Positions 38,146 through 48,600 of a DNA stretch of 64,000 nucleotides are shown here, piece after piece. The position numbers and the translations under genes were made by a program. The notes beneath the pieces are model-generated. The model was not told the DNA's origin. It did not search any database and worked only from the letters and a program-made list of their open reading frames with translations. Position 1 is the first letter of the stretch. Every line of letters starts with the position of its first letter. This DNA comes from Ephemerocybe angulata (taxonomy: Eukaryota; Basidiomycota; Agaricomycetes; Agaricales; Psathyrellaceae): assembly GCA_013368325.1 (NCBI GenBank), contig JAACJK010000109.1:1-64000 (forward strand), read 5' to 3'.

Positions 38146-39343
38146 ATGCAGCCAGAGCCCCAGATGCACAAAGCAGCCCAGGTGCAAGCTGCTGACGAGC
38201 ACCTTATGACCGCAGCCGAAGAACCCTTACTCACCCCATCAACGCGTCGCTTTGTGTTGTATCCTATCCAGTACCCAGAGGTATGTGCCCCACGGTGGCC
38301 TGATCCCACTCGTTTCTCATAATGCCAAGATCTGGGCCTTTTACAAGAAAGCGCAGGCGTCCTTCTGGACCACCGAAGAAATAAACCTCTCTTACGATCT
38401 GGGGGACTGGCAACGCCTCACAGACGGCGAACGACATTTCATCTCCCATGTGCTCGCGTTTTTCGCTGCCTCTGACGGTATTGTCAACGAGAATCTGGTG
38501 GAGCGATTCTGCAGTGAGGTACAGGTCGCAGAGGCTCGCTGCTTCTACGGATTTCAGGTCATGATCGAGAACGTGCACTCAGAAACCTACTCCTTGCTCA
38601 TCGACACGTACATTAAAGACCCGGATGAGCGTGAACGCCTCTTCAATGCCATAGAAACGATACCGACCGTCAAGCGAAAGGCACACTGGGCCCTCAACTG
38701 GATATCGGACCAGAGCGCGACATTCGCGGAGCGCCTTGTTGCCTTTGCCGCGGTCGAGGGGATATTCTTCTCTGGGTCCTTTGCAGCCATATTTTGGTTG
38801 AAGAAACGCGGAATCATGCCCGGCCTCTCATTTTCTAACGAACTCATTAGTCGGGACGAAGGGTTGCATACAGACTTCGCCTGTCTCCTTTTCTCACATC
38901 TTCAGAAGCGCCCGCACCCCAACACAATCTACGCCATCATCACAGAAGCAGTGGAGATTGAGAAGGAGTTTCTGACCGGTGCGCCAAATCACTTCTGCCT
39001 TAAGCTGTCCGCTGAGTATGATTTAGACGCTCTGCCAGTATCTCTAATCGGGATGAACGCTGGGCTAATGTGCCAGTACATCGAGTTCGTGGCTGATCGA
39101 CTGCTCGGATCTCTAGGATACGAAAGGCACTACAAGGCTTCGAACCCTTTCGACTTTATGGAGCTCATATCTCTGCAAGGCAAAAGTAACTTCTTTGAGA
39201 AGCGCGTCTCGGAATATGCTAAAGCAAACATGCTATCGCCTTCAGCCACGACACTAAAGAATGTGTTGTGAGTTCAACACTTGCTCCGCCAGCGCTCCCG
39301 ATACTGACGCACGCATAACAGCACAACCACGGAGGAATTCTGA
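38146..39343 (+). CDS. Ribonucleotide reductase small subunit (R2) paralogue, short N-terminus
   Basis: Four exons: the start at 38146 ([20 protein letters not shown], then [20 protein letters not shown]), intron 38281-38329, the main exon from [20 protein letters not shown], intron 38979-39026 leading to [20 protein letters not shown], and intron 39268-39321 before the last codons. Diiron ligands and radical Tyr are all kept: [39 protein letters not shown] and [14 protein letters not shown]. Compared with its divergent neighbour it lacks most of the N-terminal extension and ends VFTTTEEF rather than FSLDEDF. It is therefore probably an active or semi-active second R2, comparable in principle to yeast Rnr4 or mammalian p53R2, but its role is an inference. 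Confidence 0.93.
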
Positions 39344-39415
39344 CTTGCCACACTTATACCAGTTCTCTGTACCAGTGCCGTATACTATACCTACATCATA
39401 CATGTTGCGCGCGAG

Positions 39416-39421
39416 ACGCGT
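39416..39421. promoter_or_regulatory. ACGCGT motif upstream of RPA3
   Basis: The motif is 105 bases above the RPA3 start and follows the stop of the R2 paralogue. It is the third DNA-replication gene start in this cluster with such a box nearby. Confidence 0.4.
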
Positions 39422-39526
39422 CCTCCGGAACCACTAATGTAAATGAGTGAGAGTCACGTGCAACGCCAGTCGCGCTTCTCGAAGTCGCGGAAATTCGACA
39501 GTTGATCTTGCTCCTGAACCATCACC

Positions 39527-40059
39527 ATGTCCGCTCTCGAGAAAGAGATAAGCCCCCGCGTCAACTCGGAGATGCTCCCCAAGTGGATTGGCAAAACTGT
39601 CCGCCTGACGTGCAAGCTCCTCAACGTGTGTACTTCAGCAACATGAGGCAACTCTCATTCATGACTTTGTTCTATTCCTTCAGTTTGACAGCGAGAGCGA
39701 ACGTAGCTTCAGAGTGGAGGCCTCAGATGGTGGACAGGTTGTCATCCAGGCGATCAATGTACGTGCTCGATCCCGCTTGTCCATATAAGAACTTAAGCAT
39801 AAATGCACTTCTCTTAACTGCAGACTGGCGAACCTTTCAGGCCCGACGACATATACCTGGAGGTCATCGGAAAGGTTATCGACGCGACAACAATATCGAT
39901 GCTGGGCTGCATTGGTATGGGTAACGAACTCGGTGCGTGGCCCTCCTCTTCTACCATTGATCCTCAGTCCCTGACACTCGCATAGACATGAAGCTCGTCA
40001 ATGACACTGTTATCCTCATCCACGATCCTCGGTTCTTTGGAAAGATGTTCTCGTACTGA
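39527..40059 (+). CDS. RFA3: Replication protein A 14-kDa subunit (RPA3/SSB3)
   Basis: Four exons: the start at 39527 (MSALEKEISPRVNSEMLPKW, IGKTVRLTCKLLN), then FDSESERSFRVEASDGGQVV, then TGEPFRPDDIYLEVIGKVID followed by TTISMLGCIGMGNEL, and last DMKLVNDTVILIHDPRFFGK. The stop is at 40057-40059. The total of about 118 residues and the single OB-fold pattern (V-x-C-K-x-L...EVIGKV...) match the small RPA subunit. RPA3 forms the trimerisation core of the single-strand DNA-binding complex used in replication and repair. It lies directly after the R2 paralogue on the same strand. Confidence 0.9.
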
Positions 40060-41367
40060 TTCCCACGAATATTGCTCGACTGTTGCTCCAACTACCTTCT
40101 CCACGCGTCCCAGTCAAACTCATACCCTCCGAAGATTGTATCACCACTAATCGAACAATGTATATTATCTGAACTGATTCAAAAGCCCGGCCTGTTGTGC
40201 ACACTAGGGCCACCAGTGCGACAGGTTATCCAGTTTGGTATGGATTCTCGGCGAATCCATGATATGATACTCAAGAGCGTCTACTTGGTATGCTTCAGGG
40301 CCTAATTAAATCCACCACATTAGGTCGCGTCACTATCCTCAGTCTCAACCATTGCTTTCCGTCTAGCCTAAGCTCTGGGAGCTCTTGAATGCCTGTACGG
40401 ATCCTCAAGTGAATTACAGTCACCTAACTATCCAGAACGACAACTACCGTTAAGTCACCTTGTCGACCGAAGATTTACAGGACAACCAGTTGCTCCGCGA
40501 CCCAGAATCCACTGCGGGCCAACCCTCCTCGCGAGTTCCAACACTCTTCACCGCGGCCGGATAAATGTGCCATACTGGACCTCCACTCAAACCACAGCAG
40601 AATGTTGTAGCCTTGCCCGAACGGACGAGAGGTGTTCACAGACACCACTTCCACGTCCCTGTCCTACCAATCCTGGGCCTCTGGGAGGAACGGAGTTGAG
40701 AGTATCGCCTGAGCATGACGCGCGGAATGCACGATGTCACCGGCTTGACATTGTCCGAAAACGAAGACATAGTATACGCTGTTGCGAGGTGAGGCCCTGG
40801 ACAAGCTGGTTGGTGCTGAAATGGGGAGCGACAAGCCAGGACTCCAGTCGACTCGGGAAAATGAATAAGTGCTGGGTGTAAGATGGTGTCGACAGCGCGG
40901 AAGAGTCGAGGTCGAACCTCCAGTGACTCGGAGGTCCTTGAAGTCCTGTTGTATGCTGCGCATCCGTAGACGTTGATCCAACGCATAGAAGGGTAGGTCA
41001 CAAAGCATTGCGTAGTAACCGGGCCAACCCAACGAACCTCAGGCACGTTCTTGAGGAGAAAGATTGGTTTCCGACTTGGCCAGCTTAATCAGTTCGGACA
41101 AATCGATGGCGGAGCTCGACTTTGCGAGGTCAACGAGAACGACAAACCCGTGCTCGACCATCAGATTTTAATGACTGTCTCAGACTGGGCCATGGATGGG
41201 TTGAGAAAGTTAAGTGCGGGAAGAGAACGTTGTGGTTCGGAAGAAAGGTGGCTAAGCGCCCACCGGGCCTCGGGGTCCAACATTTGACAGCGGAACACGA
41301 AATGTTTCCACGGGTGCATCCCATCACTTTACTTCTAACTCTCATGGTCTCCTACACTCGCTAAGTA
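40060..41367. other. Unassigned 1.3 kb with coding-like fragments
   Basis: I could not assemble a gene here. Plus-strand fragments read HTGPPLKPQQNVVALPERTR then GVHRHHFHVPVLPILGLWEE (40567-40697), and RGMHDVTGLTLSENEDIVYA (about 40720-40785). A minus-strand fragment reads MVEHGFVVLVDLAKSSSAID, LSELIKLAKSETNLSPQERA (41039-41161). These may be exons of a gene whose splicing I cannot solve, or remains of a decayed gene. The region also includes the IMP2 promoter. Confidence 0.35.
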
Positions 41368-42163
41368 ATGCAGAATAAACGGTGGTTCCCAAGAGCAGGG
41401 GCGCTCAGGACGCCCTTGCGAATTCTCTACTGGGCGCCTTTGGGCATGGTCCTCACTACCCATTGGTACAACGTTCGCGTGATATCGGGCCCAAGCATGC
41501 AGGTTGCGTCTCCTCATCAAGCCTATACATAATGTAGTTACTGAGCTTTATATGACCCCAGCTAGCCTACGCTGAACCCTGAGTGGTCTCTGTCCAAGGA
41601 CTATGCCGTGTTCGACAAGGTTGCGGTGCTCGACAAGCAGGACTGTCACCGAGAGGATATCATCACCTTTAAGTGCGACGCCCTTTCTTCTTTTTGAATA
41701 GAAGACCTTAATGATTCATCTTTCCTGCTAAGGTCGCCGTTAGATCCCAAGTACAAGCTAATCAAGCGAATCGTGGCCGAAGAAGGAGATACTGTCAAGA
41801 CACTTCCTCCATACCCGCTGAAGGAGGTCAAAATTCCGAAGGGATATGTCTGGGTCGAGGGTCAGTCGCGTTCCCCTTACCTAGTCTGCAGCCCTTCTGA
41901 TAACGCCAACCACCTCAGGCGATGACCCATTTAATAGTGACGACAGCAATATGTTCGGACCAGTACCTCGCGCCCTCATTGAATCCAAACTGGTCTTCCT
42001 CATCTGGCCTCCTTCTCGCGTTGGCAAGCTGGAAGAACCCAAGCTTCCACTCTCAGGGACAGGCCCAACGTTCAGACGTGCTATGGCTGCGTTCGAACGT
42101 GCACATTCCCGACAATCTCGTGTTACCCCTGCTGCGAAGATAGTGATACCGGAAAGTGTGTAG
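41368..42163 (+). CDS. IMP2: Mitochondrial inner membrane protease subunit 2 (IMP2)
   Basis: The first exon starts at 41368 (MQNKRWFPRAGALRTPLRIL, YWAPLGMVLTTHWYNVRVIS) with one membrane segment and ends at GPSMQ. The next exon gives PTLNPEWSLSKDYAVFDKVA, so the catalytic Ser lies in GPSMQPT. The general-base Lys is in KLIKRIVAEEGD, and the late signal-peptidase block is GYVWVEGDDPFNSDDSNMFG. The stop is at 42161-42163. The enzyme is a type I signal peptidase of the mitochondrial inner membrane, working with IMP1 to process intermembrane-space proteins. The C-terminal extension after FLIWPPSR is longer than the bacterial form and is variable. The GDDPFNSDDSN motif and NPEWS spacing favour IMP2 over IMP1. 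Confidence 0.88.
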
Positions 42164-42283
42164 AATCCAATCCTATCCTAATTACAACATGGCTCAGATA
42201 TGTGGGGACTGCGCTTCAAGCCCCACGCCTCGACCTAAGAGGTGAAGCGAGAAATAATGATACAAAGGTAAAAGTCTTTTCGA

Positions 42284-44990
42284 TTAGCCCCACTCATCCG
42301 GCACGAACGGGGTGATATATTCGTAAGTTTCCTCGTTGTTCGTCTTCCCCGTCTTCTTCTTGTTGTTCCCCTTTTTGAGGACGCGTTTGAACAGCCCGCC
42401 CACAGTTGCCTTGTCTCCCGACCCTTGTGACGGCTCTTCCATATTCGGGTAGCATGCCTGCACCATCTTCGCAAGCTTGCGATAGCCGTTGTTGTCATCC
42501 TTCTGCTGCCTCGAAAAGTCCAGCGCGGCTTGTAGGTATAGGGCAAGGTTGGGGAACGTCATAGGTAAGGTGGGGTATGGAAGCGATTCGCTTGCTGGGA
42601 TGGTATACGTTTTCGAGATGGGCGAGTCATTTCCATTGCGAAGCAGCATAGGGTAATCCATCAGTTCGTACGACCATGGGAAGACGTCTGGATGAGGATT
42701 TCGATATTTCGCTGCGTTCGGAAGACTAGGTGGAACGGGATGGTCAATGGAAAACCATAGGATAGTGCGCCAATCATCGCCAGTGGGATGCATCTAGAAG
42801 GGTACTCAGCATATGGCACAGCGGAAAGAACGTCGTGACTTACCCTCACGAATTGCACAACCGTTCGTAGCTTCCCCTCTGAACGTACATGGGTCCTGGC
42901 ACTCTCCGTGGGTTCAAACCTACTGTTCCCCATTCGAGCAAGAAGCTTTAACAAGTGTCTCCACGACGGGGCTTGGATATGAAGTGGGTGGCAACGGCCG
43001 TAGGGAAGGGAAACAATGTTCGGTATCGCGCCTGGCATGGGCCTCAACTGGGGCAGCAAAACTGGCGCTCTGAAGTCGATAGCTGGAGGGAAATTTATCA
43101 CTCATAGTCCTAGAGATGCCTGAAATTGTACTCACTGACGCCCAGCAACAAATCAGGGTCGATATACTGATTCTGATTAGCAACCAAGGTGACTGGAGCA
43201 GCAGCCCCTGATGGGCGACGAGGTAGAGTGGAAGAGACAGGCATGCTTTGAAAGCTGTTAGCAGCACTTCCGCTGGATGGCGCTCGTTCCAAAGACATTG
43301 CACCATAGGTGTCGGCTGGCATGGAATGAAACGATCTAACCGAGAGGTCTGATATAGACGTTGCCGAAGTCATAGTCGTCGTGGACTGGGCGTAAGGCCC
43401 AAGGTCAGAGTTGAGGGAAAGGGCGGTGCTTGCGACGGTGCTTGCTGCGGAGGTTGGTCGTGCAGGCACCGTGGAAGGGGGCTGCGCTTGTTCAAGTTGC
43501 TGGGGGATGAAGGAGGTCTGGCTAGAAGGAAAGTCAAAGGGAGGTGGTGGGGATTGCCGGGGTACCGGCGTAGCGGGAGTAGAGCGATCGTAGTATGCCA
43601 ACTCGGACGGGGATTCTGACCTCACTAGTGACGGTTCCACCATCAGGCTGCCAGGCTCTCTAGCTCCTGTTGATGACGCTTCAGAAGGATTGACCGGTGA
43701 AGGGTTCGCCCCTTCATCCTCCAATGGGTTGAGAATGTGTAGTGGCGACGGTGGTCTTTCCTCTGGTCCAGAGTTAGGCGGAAAGTTGATCAGCGCGTGG
43801 CGTTCCTCGCGGAACACTTTCTCCGGCTCCTCTTGAACCAGCACAGGTCGATCCTCCGTGCCGCTGCGAGATGGAACACTTGTCGGACCGTCTGCGTCGT
43901 ACCTATGCGGTGACAAGGCTGAGGGTTCTTGACTTGGAGAGGTGGTGAAATTATGGTTCGGTAAAGCAGGCTGCTTTCCAGCAGCAACACTGCTCCAGGT
44001 TCCGGACCGAGATCGTGATGAAGACTCGACGGGCGTCACTCCGCTTGCTATCTCGAAGCGCGGTGATTGCTGACCGTTGTACGAGGATGAGGACTGAGGA
44101 GCCCCAAAATCGGGTCGGGCAGCAGAAGGACCGGTTTCCCAGGTAGGCGAATCCAGCTTCACCTTGGAGCTTGTGGCAGCGTGTGTGTCGTCGGCGTACG
44201 CTCCTCCATACGTGCTCGTTTCCAACATCGACTGGGCCAAGGCACGCTCGAACTCTTCATCTTCCTGCTTTCGCCGCTGGTCTTCGCGTTCCTGCTCCAT
44301 CACCACCATCTTCTCTGACAATGCGATCGCTAGTGCAAGCTCGGCTTCATCTTCCGGGGAGTTGGGGCTGGCGGCGGGGGGATCTTGGAAGTTTGAATGC
44401 TCCGCAGTTTGCAGCAGCAAAGATTCGGGCACTGGAGATGAAGATAATTGTGGAATGGTCTCTCCATGCGCCGATGTTGGTCCCAAGGAACCATTTGGCG
44501 GGGGTGAAAACGCTTGAGTAGCCGGGGGGATGTAATCGAACGGTGGCGGTGGACCGGGATAACTGGGCAACTGTGGGTGGTGGTCTTCGTGATAATACTG
44601 CTGATGGGTAGGCGCCCTGCCCTGTGACGGTGGGTTGGGAAGGGTTGCAACTCGATTGGCATGGATTGGGGAGGTATAAGTGGGCTGAGGATTGGGGTTT
44701 GATTGGAGCCCAGGATGCAGTGGTCCAGTATTAGGATAGGTCCTTGGGGCCAGAGATTGCAGATGTGCGGGATAGAGGGCGGCAGAGGGATTACTTGGCG
44801 CCCCAGAGTATGTCCCAGGTGCTCGCAAGACTGGTGGTCTCCCAGGCGGATTCATGTGTAGATGATCAGGCCTGTGAACGTAGGGGGGATTGGAACTGAG
44901 GCTATCCATCCGTGGCCGCGCATCTATATTCGAGCGCCCTAGGTAGTTTCGTCCAAGCTGGGGCGATGTACTCGAGGCATTGTAATTCAT
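42284..44990 (-). CDS. UIM-motif protein of unknown function
   Basis: The start at 44990 (MNYNASSTSPQLGRNYLGRS) begins a long Pro/Ser/Asn-rich region. At about residues 215-265 two helical motifs match the ubiquitin-interacting consensus: EDEAELALAIALSEKM and DEEFERALAQSMLE, each with the Ala-x-x-x-Ser core after acidic residues. After another disordered stretch the first exon ends DPDLLLGV; an intron leads to IDFRAPVLLPQLRPMPGAIP, then NIVSLPYGRCHPLHIQAPSW, HPTGDDWRTILWFSIDHPVP and the C-terminal helical part LALYLQAALDFSRQQKDDNN. The stop is at 42284. The ordered C-terminal block is conserved in character but I do not recognise the fold. A role in ubiquitin-dependent sorting or signalling is plausible from the UIMs only. 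Confidence 0.7.
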
Positions 44991-45620
44991 GCTATCGGTT
45001 GGGGTGGGCCTGATATGCAGTGCCTCGGGTTACAAGGACTGCGGATATGGGCAGGTTGTGCAAGTCGAAGGAGCGCGTTGAGGGAGGGAGAGTTATTGAT
45101 GCGATCTACTACCCAATATATGGTCTGATATCGGAGCTGTATTCACGCCCCAGTTGAGCGTATGCGCCCGCACAAGAGAAATTATCCTTCGTGCAGAGGT
45201 AGAGGACGGAGAACGAAGCTGGCCGTGATTTCCACTTTTCCGGATTACACTCCGAAGTAAGCGGGGCCAACGTGATCCCGAGAATCCCTTCCGCCGGGCG
45301 CGAGGGGCCCAGGGCCCAGCGCTGGCCAGCGTTTATTCACAAAGCCCACCTCATCTTTAACGAGGAAAGCGACATCAACATTGCACATCTACAATGTTAT
45401 TGGCAATGATGCATGATATGGTGTGGTAACTGTGACAAGAGGATGATGTGCGACAACGATAGTACGCTATGGTTGGTGGAATAGACGAGTATACATGCAT
45501 GAGGGGATATACTAGGGCAACAAATGAAGGTGGCATAGGTAAATAGCAGCTAAACCTCAAAGAAGCGAATGCCAAAAGAAGAAACATGGTCATGAAAAAG
45601 CGTTATTGAAGGGTCATGAA
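44991..45620. other. Intergenic between minus-strand genes
   Basis: The 630 bases contain the promoter of the UIM gene and the 3' region of the kinase gene. GC-rich palindromic sequence occurs near 45310-45335 (AGCGCTGGCCAGCG). No gene is recognised. Confidence 0.4.
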
Positions 45621-48600
45621 TCATGATGCCGGGATGGGAATGGGGTGTGCCAGGGTCTGCGCAGTGGCGGTGACTTTTGGATGCGCGGCTCCTGGGAGAG
45701 CAGCTGTTTTAAAGCCCAATTGCCTGAAGACGTCTAGAAACCCTGGTCAGCAAACCATCCGCCTGAAGAAGGAGTCGACATACTCAATAGGTCCGCCTTT
45801 TGCAGGGGTTTCGAAAGGGCGGCGTCAAATACGTTGCTGGTCTCGTTGGGATCAGTGCTACTGTAAGCGCTCACAGCGACAATTGGGGTGTTGGTATTCT
45901 TGCTGTTAGTACTCTTAATGTATCGAGCGGCAGCTTCACCATCAACTAGAAAGATAGGTGAGTGACCTGGATTCGATAGTGTAGAATAAATATAAGATAC
46001 TTACGAACTGGCATTTGCAGGTCCATGAGAATGCAATCGAATTCTATTGGGGACAATGGTAAGCTCTTGCCCTAGGATATAACGGACACAACTCACTGAT
46101 ATCTCCCATTGCAACGCTGATGGCCTCAGAGCCATCTGCGACAACGACGCAGCGGCAACCAAGTCGAATCAATAGAGTTTCGATAATCTTGGCCGTGATA
46201 GGATTGTCCTCTGCTAGCAGGCAGGTCACAACTCGGTCCAAAGGATCGGAGCCCTTCCTCAAGTCCACCGAGTGCACGGAAGAGGGAGGAGTATTAGATT
46301 CGTATTGGCTTCCATGCGCCGACGTCCAGTTCTCCGAACCAGACCCATCGCCTGCGCTAGAAACGGACGCAGTGCGAAGTCGACTGGGCATTGAGTTTCG
46401 CCGATCGCCCTCCAGGTGGTTCAGCTTAAACCGCTCAACCGCACCATACTCAGAAGGTTTCCGGCCATGCGTAGGAACGCCGCCTACTCCTGAGGTTGGG
46501 GGAGCCATGCTCGCACGAGACGGTGAAGAAGCGATGGATGAAGTGGAAGTCGCTGGGGAAGGCGGGTTCGTCGACATCAGCTTGGGGTCTACGCTGGTAA
46601 CGACATTGGGGGGCTTCTTGATTCGCTGCGAAATACTTCGCTTCCTGTTGTGCGCATAGCTGACGGGTTCAGACAGAGCTTGGGTGATAGGGGCCATCTG
46701 ATCTGTCTTGAGCTTGCGAATTACATCATCGTTAGCTTGCTTCAGGACGGGTAGGTTCTTGAAGCTGAACGAGCCAAAGTCATCGCTCCCCCCAGAATTC
46801 GGCGGCTCTTTGATAGGTACAGGTTGAGAGTGCGGAGGGCTCGTCGGGACATTGGCAGGGCTGTCGGTCCGTGATGTGACGGCAACAAAGTCATCGTCGT
46901 CCTGGAAAAGCTGGGGGATCGCGCCTCGTGGGTCAAAGTAATCAGTGGACTCGGGATCTGACACCTGAGGGATGAAGGCGGCCTCAGTAGTAGTGATCTT
47001 ATCCCAGTCGATACCGTCGAAGAAAGGATGGGCCTTGACCTCCTCGGCCCCTTTGACACCAAGTCGGTCGTTGGGGTCGATAGTCATCAGGGCCTGCATG
47101 AAATCGCGAGCCTCTGGCGAATAGTCAACCCATTCTTCATGCCACTCGATGTGGCCTGAAAGAATGTTCTCGAAAACCCTCTCCGGACTCTCAGCGTGAA
47201 AGGGAGGGATACCGTACAAGAACTCGTAAGTGATAACCCCCAACGCCCACTAAACCTTGCATCAGTAAGATGTCGCCGTGCTAGGGAAATTGCTAAACGT
47301 ACCCAATCAACGGCTGCATCGTCGCCTCGCAACCCAAGAATTGTTTCAGGAGCGAGGTAATCCGGGGTGCCAACAAACTTCTGTTCACCGGGAGGTGTGC
47401 CACCGGCGTTCGAGTTTGAGTGAGATCGAAGATCAGTTGTAAGCTCCGTTGCAAAGGACTGCAAAGGACTTTCGGTCATCTTGAGGCTGCGACGAGAGTG
47501 CAACGCAGATTGGATGGACTCGGAACCGCTAGACTCGCCGACGTCATCTACTGGGGGTATGTAAGGACTGTTTCCGGCACGGGAAATGGCGCTGGGTCGC
47601 TGGGCAAAGTACGAACCACCTGAAGGGTCGGGGAACACAAGTGGAGAGGAAAGGTAAGCGGAGTCTATCGACGGCGGCCGCGAACGCGAACCATATCGGG
47701 TGAGGCCTCGACCAAATTGGGTGTCCCGAGTTTGACGCCCGAGTAAACCAATACGACTAAGACCAAAGTCAGTAAGCTTGAGATGCCCGTGCTGGTCAAT
47801 GAGAAGATTGTCGGGTTTGAGATCACTGAAGAGCGGTTTAGAACGTATGATACGGGGAACAAAAAGGCATCATACCGATGGACGATGCCTCGTTGGTGGA
47901 GGTATTCCAATCCTAAGACCACTTCTGCAATGTAGTTCTTCGTCCACTCCTCAGGCAAGCACCCCAAAGATTTAATGAGTGCAGCGCAGTCGCCTCCGTT
48001 CAGGTACTCCATGACAAGATAGAGATTATCCTTGCTCTGGAATGTGAAGTAGAGCTTCGCGACGAAAGGAGACTCCGCCTGCTTCATCAGGATCATCCTC
48101 TCTGCCTTGACGTTGGTGATCTGATTCTTCGCAATCATGTCCGCCTTCTTCAGCACCTTGATCGCATAGTAATCTCCAGTGACCTTCTTCTTGGCCAAGA
48201 ACACAGATCCAAAGGCACCTTTACTGATCGGCTTAATGATGTCGAAATCCTTGATCGACGTGGGGGTTGTCCTGTGTGGGACCGACGAAGGTTGCCGGGG
48301 AGAAAGTGGTCCAGCAGGCGGTGGGCTCGTCAGAGCATTGGCGATGGAATGTCGTCGGCTGCCGCGCCTCGTTGAACCCTCGCGGGTAAGTCCAGTCGTA
48401 GCTGCTTGAGGTGAAGCTGGTGGTGTCACAACAACTTTCGGCTCTAACATATTCTGAACAGACTTACGAGTCTTAATCGTAAGTCCAGCGGAATGAGGGG
48501 GCGTAGAAGTAGGGGCCGACAAGGGGTGTTCAAGTGAGATGGGCGGAACAGTTTCTTCCGGAGAAGAAGGTGCGACGATCGGGGCAGCCAAAGCCAGAGG

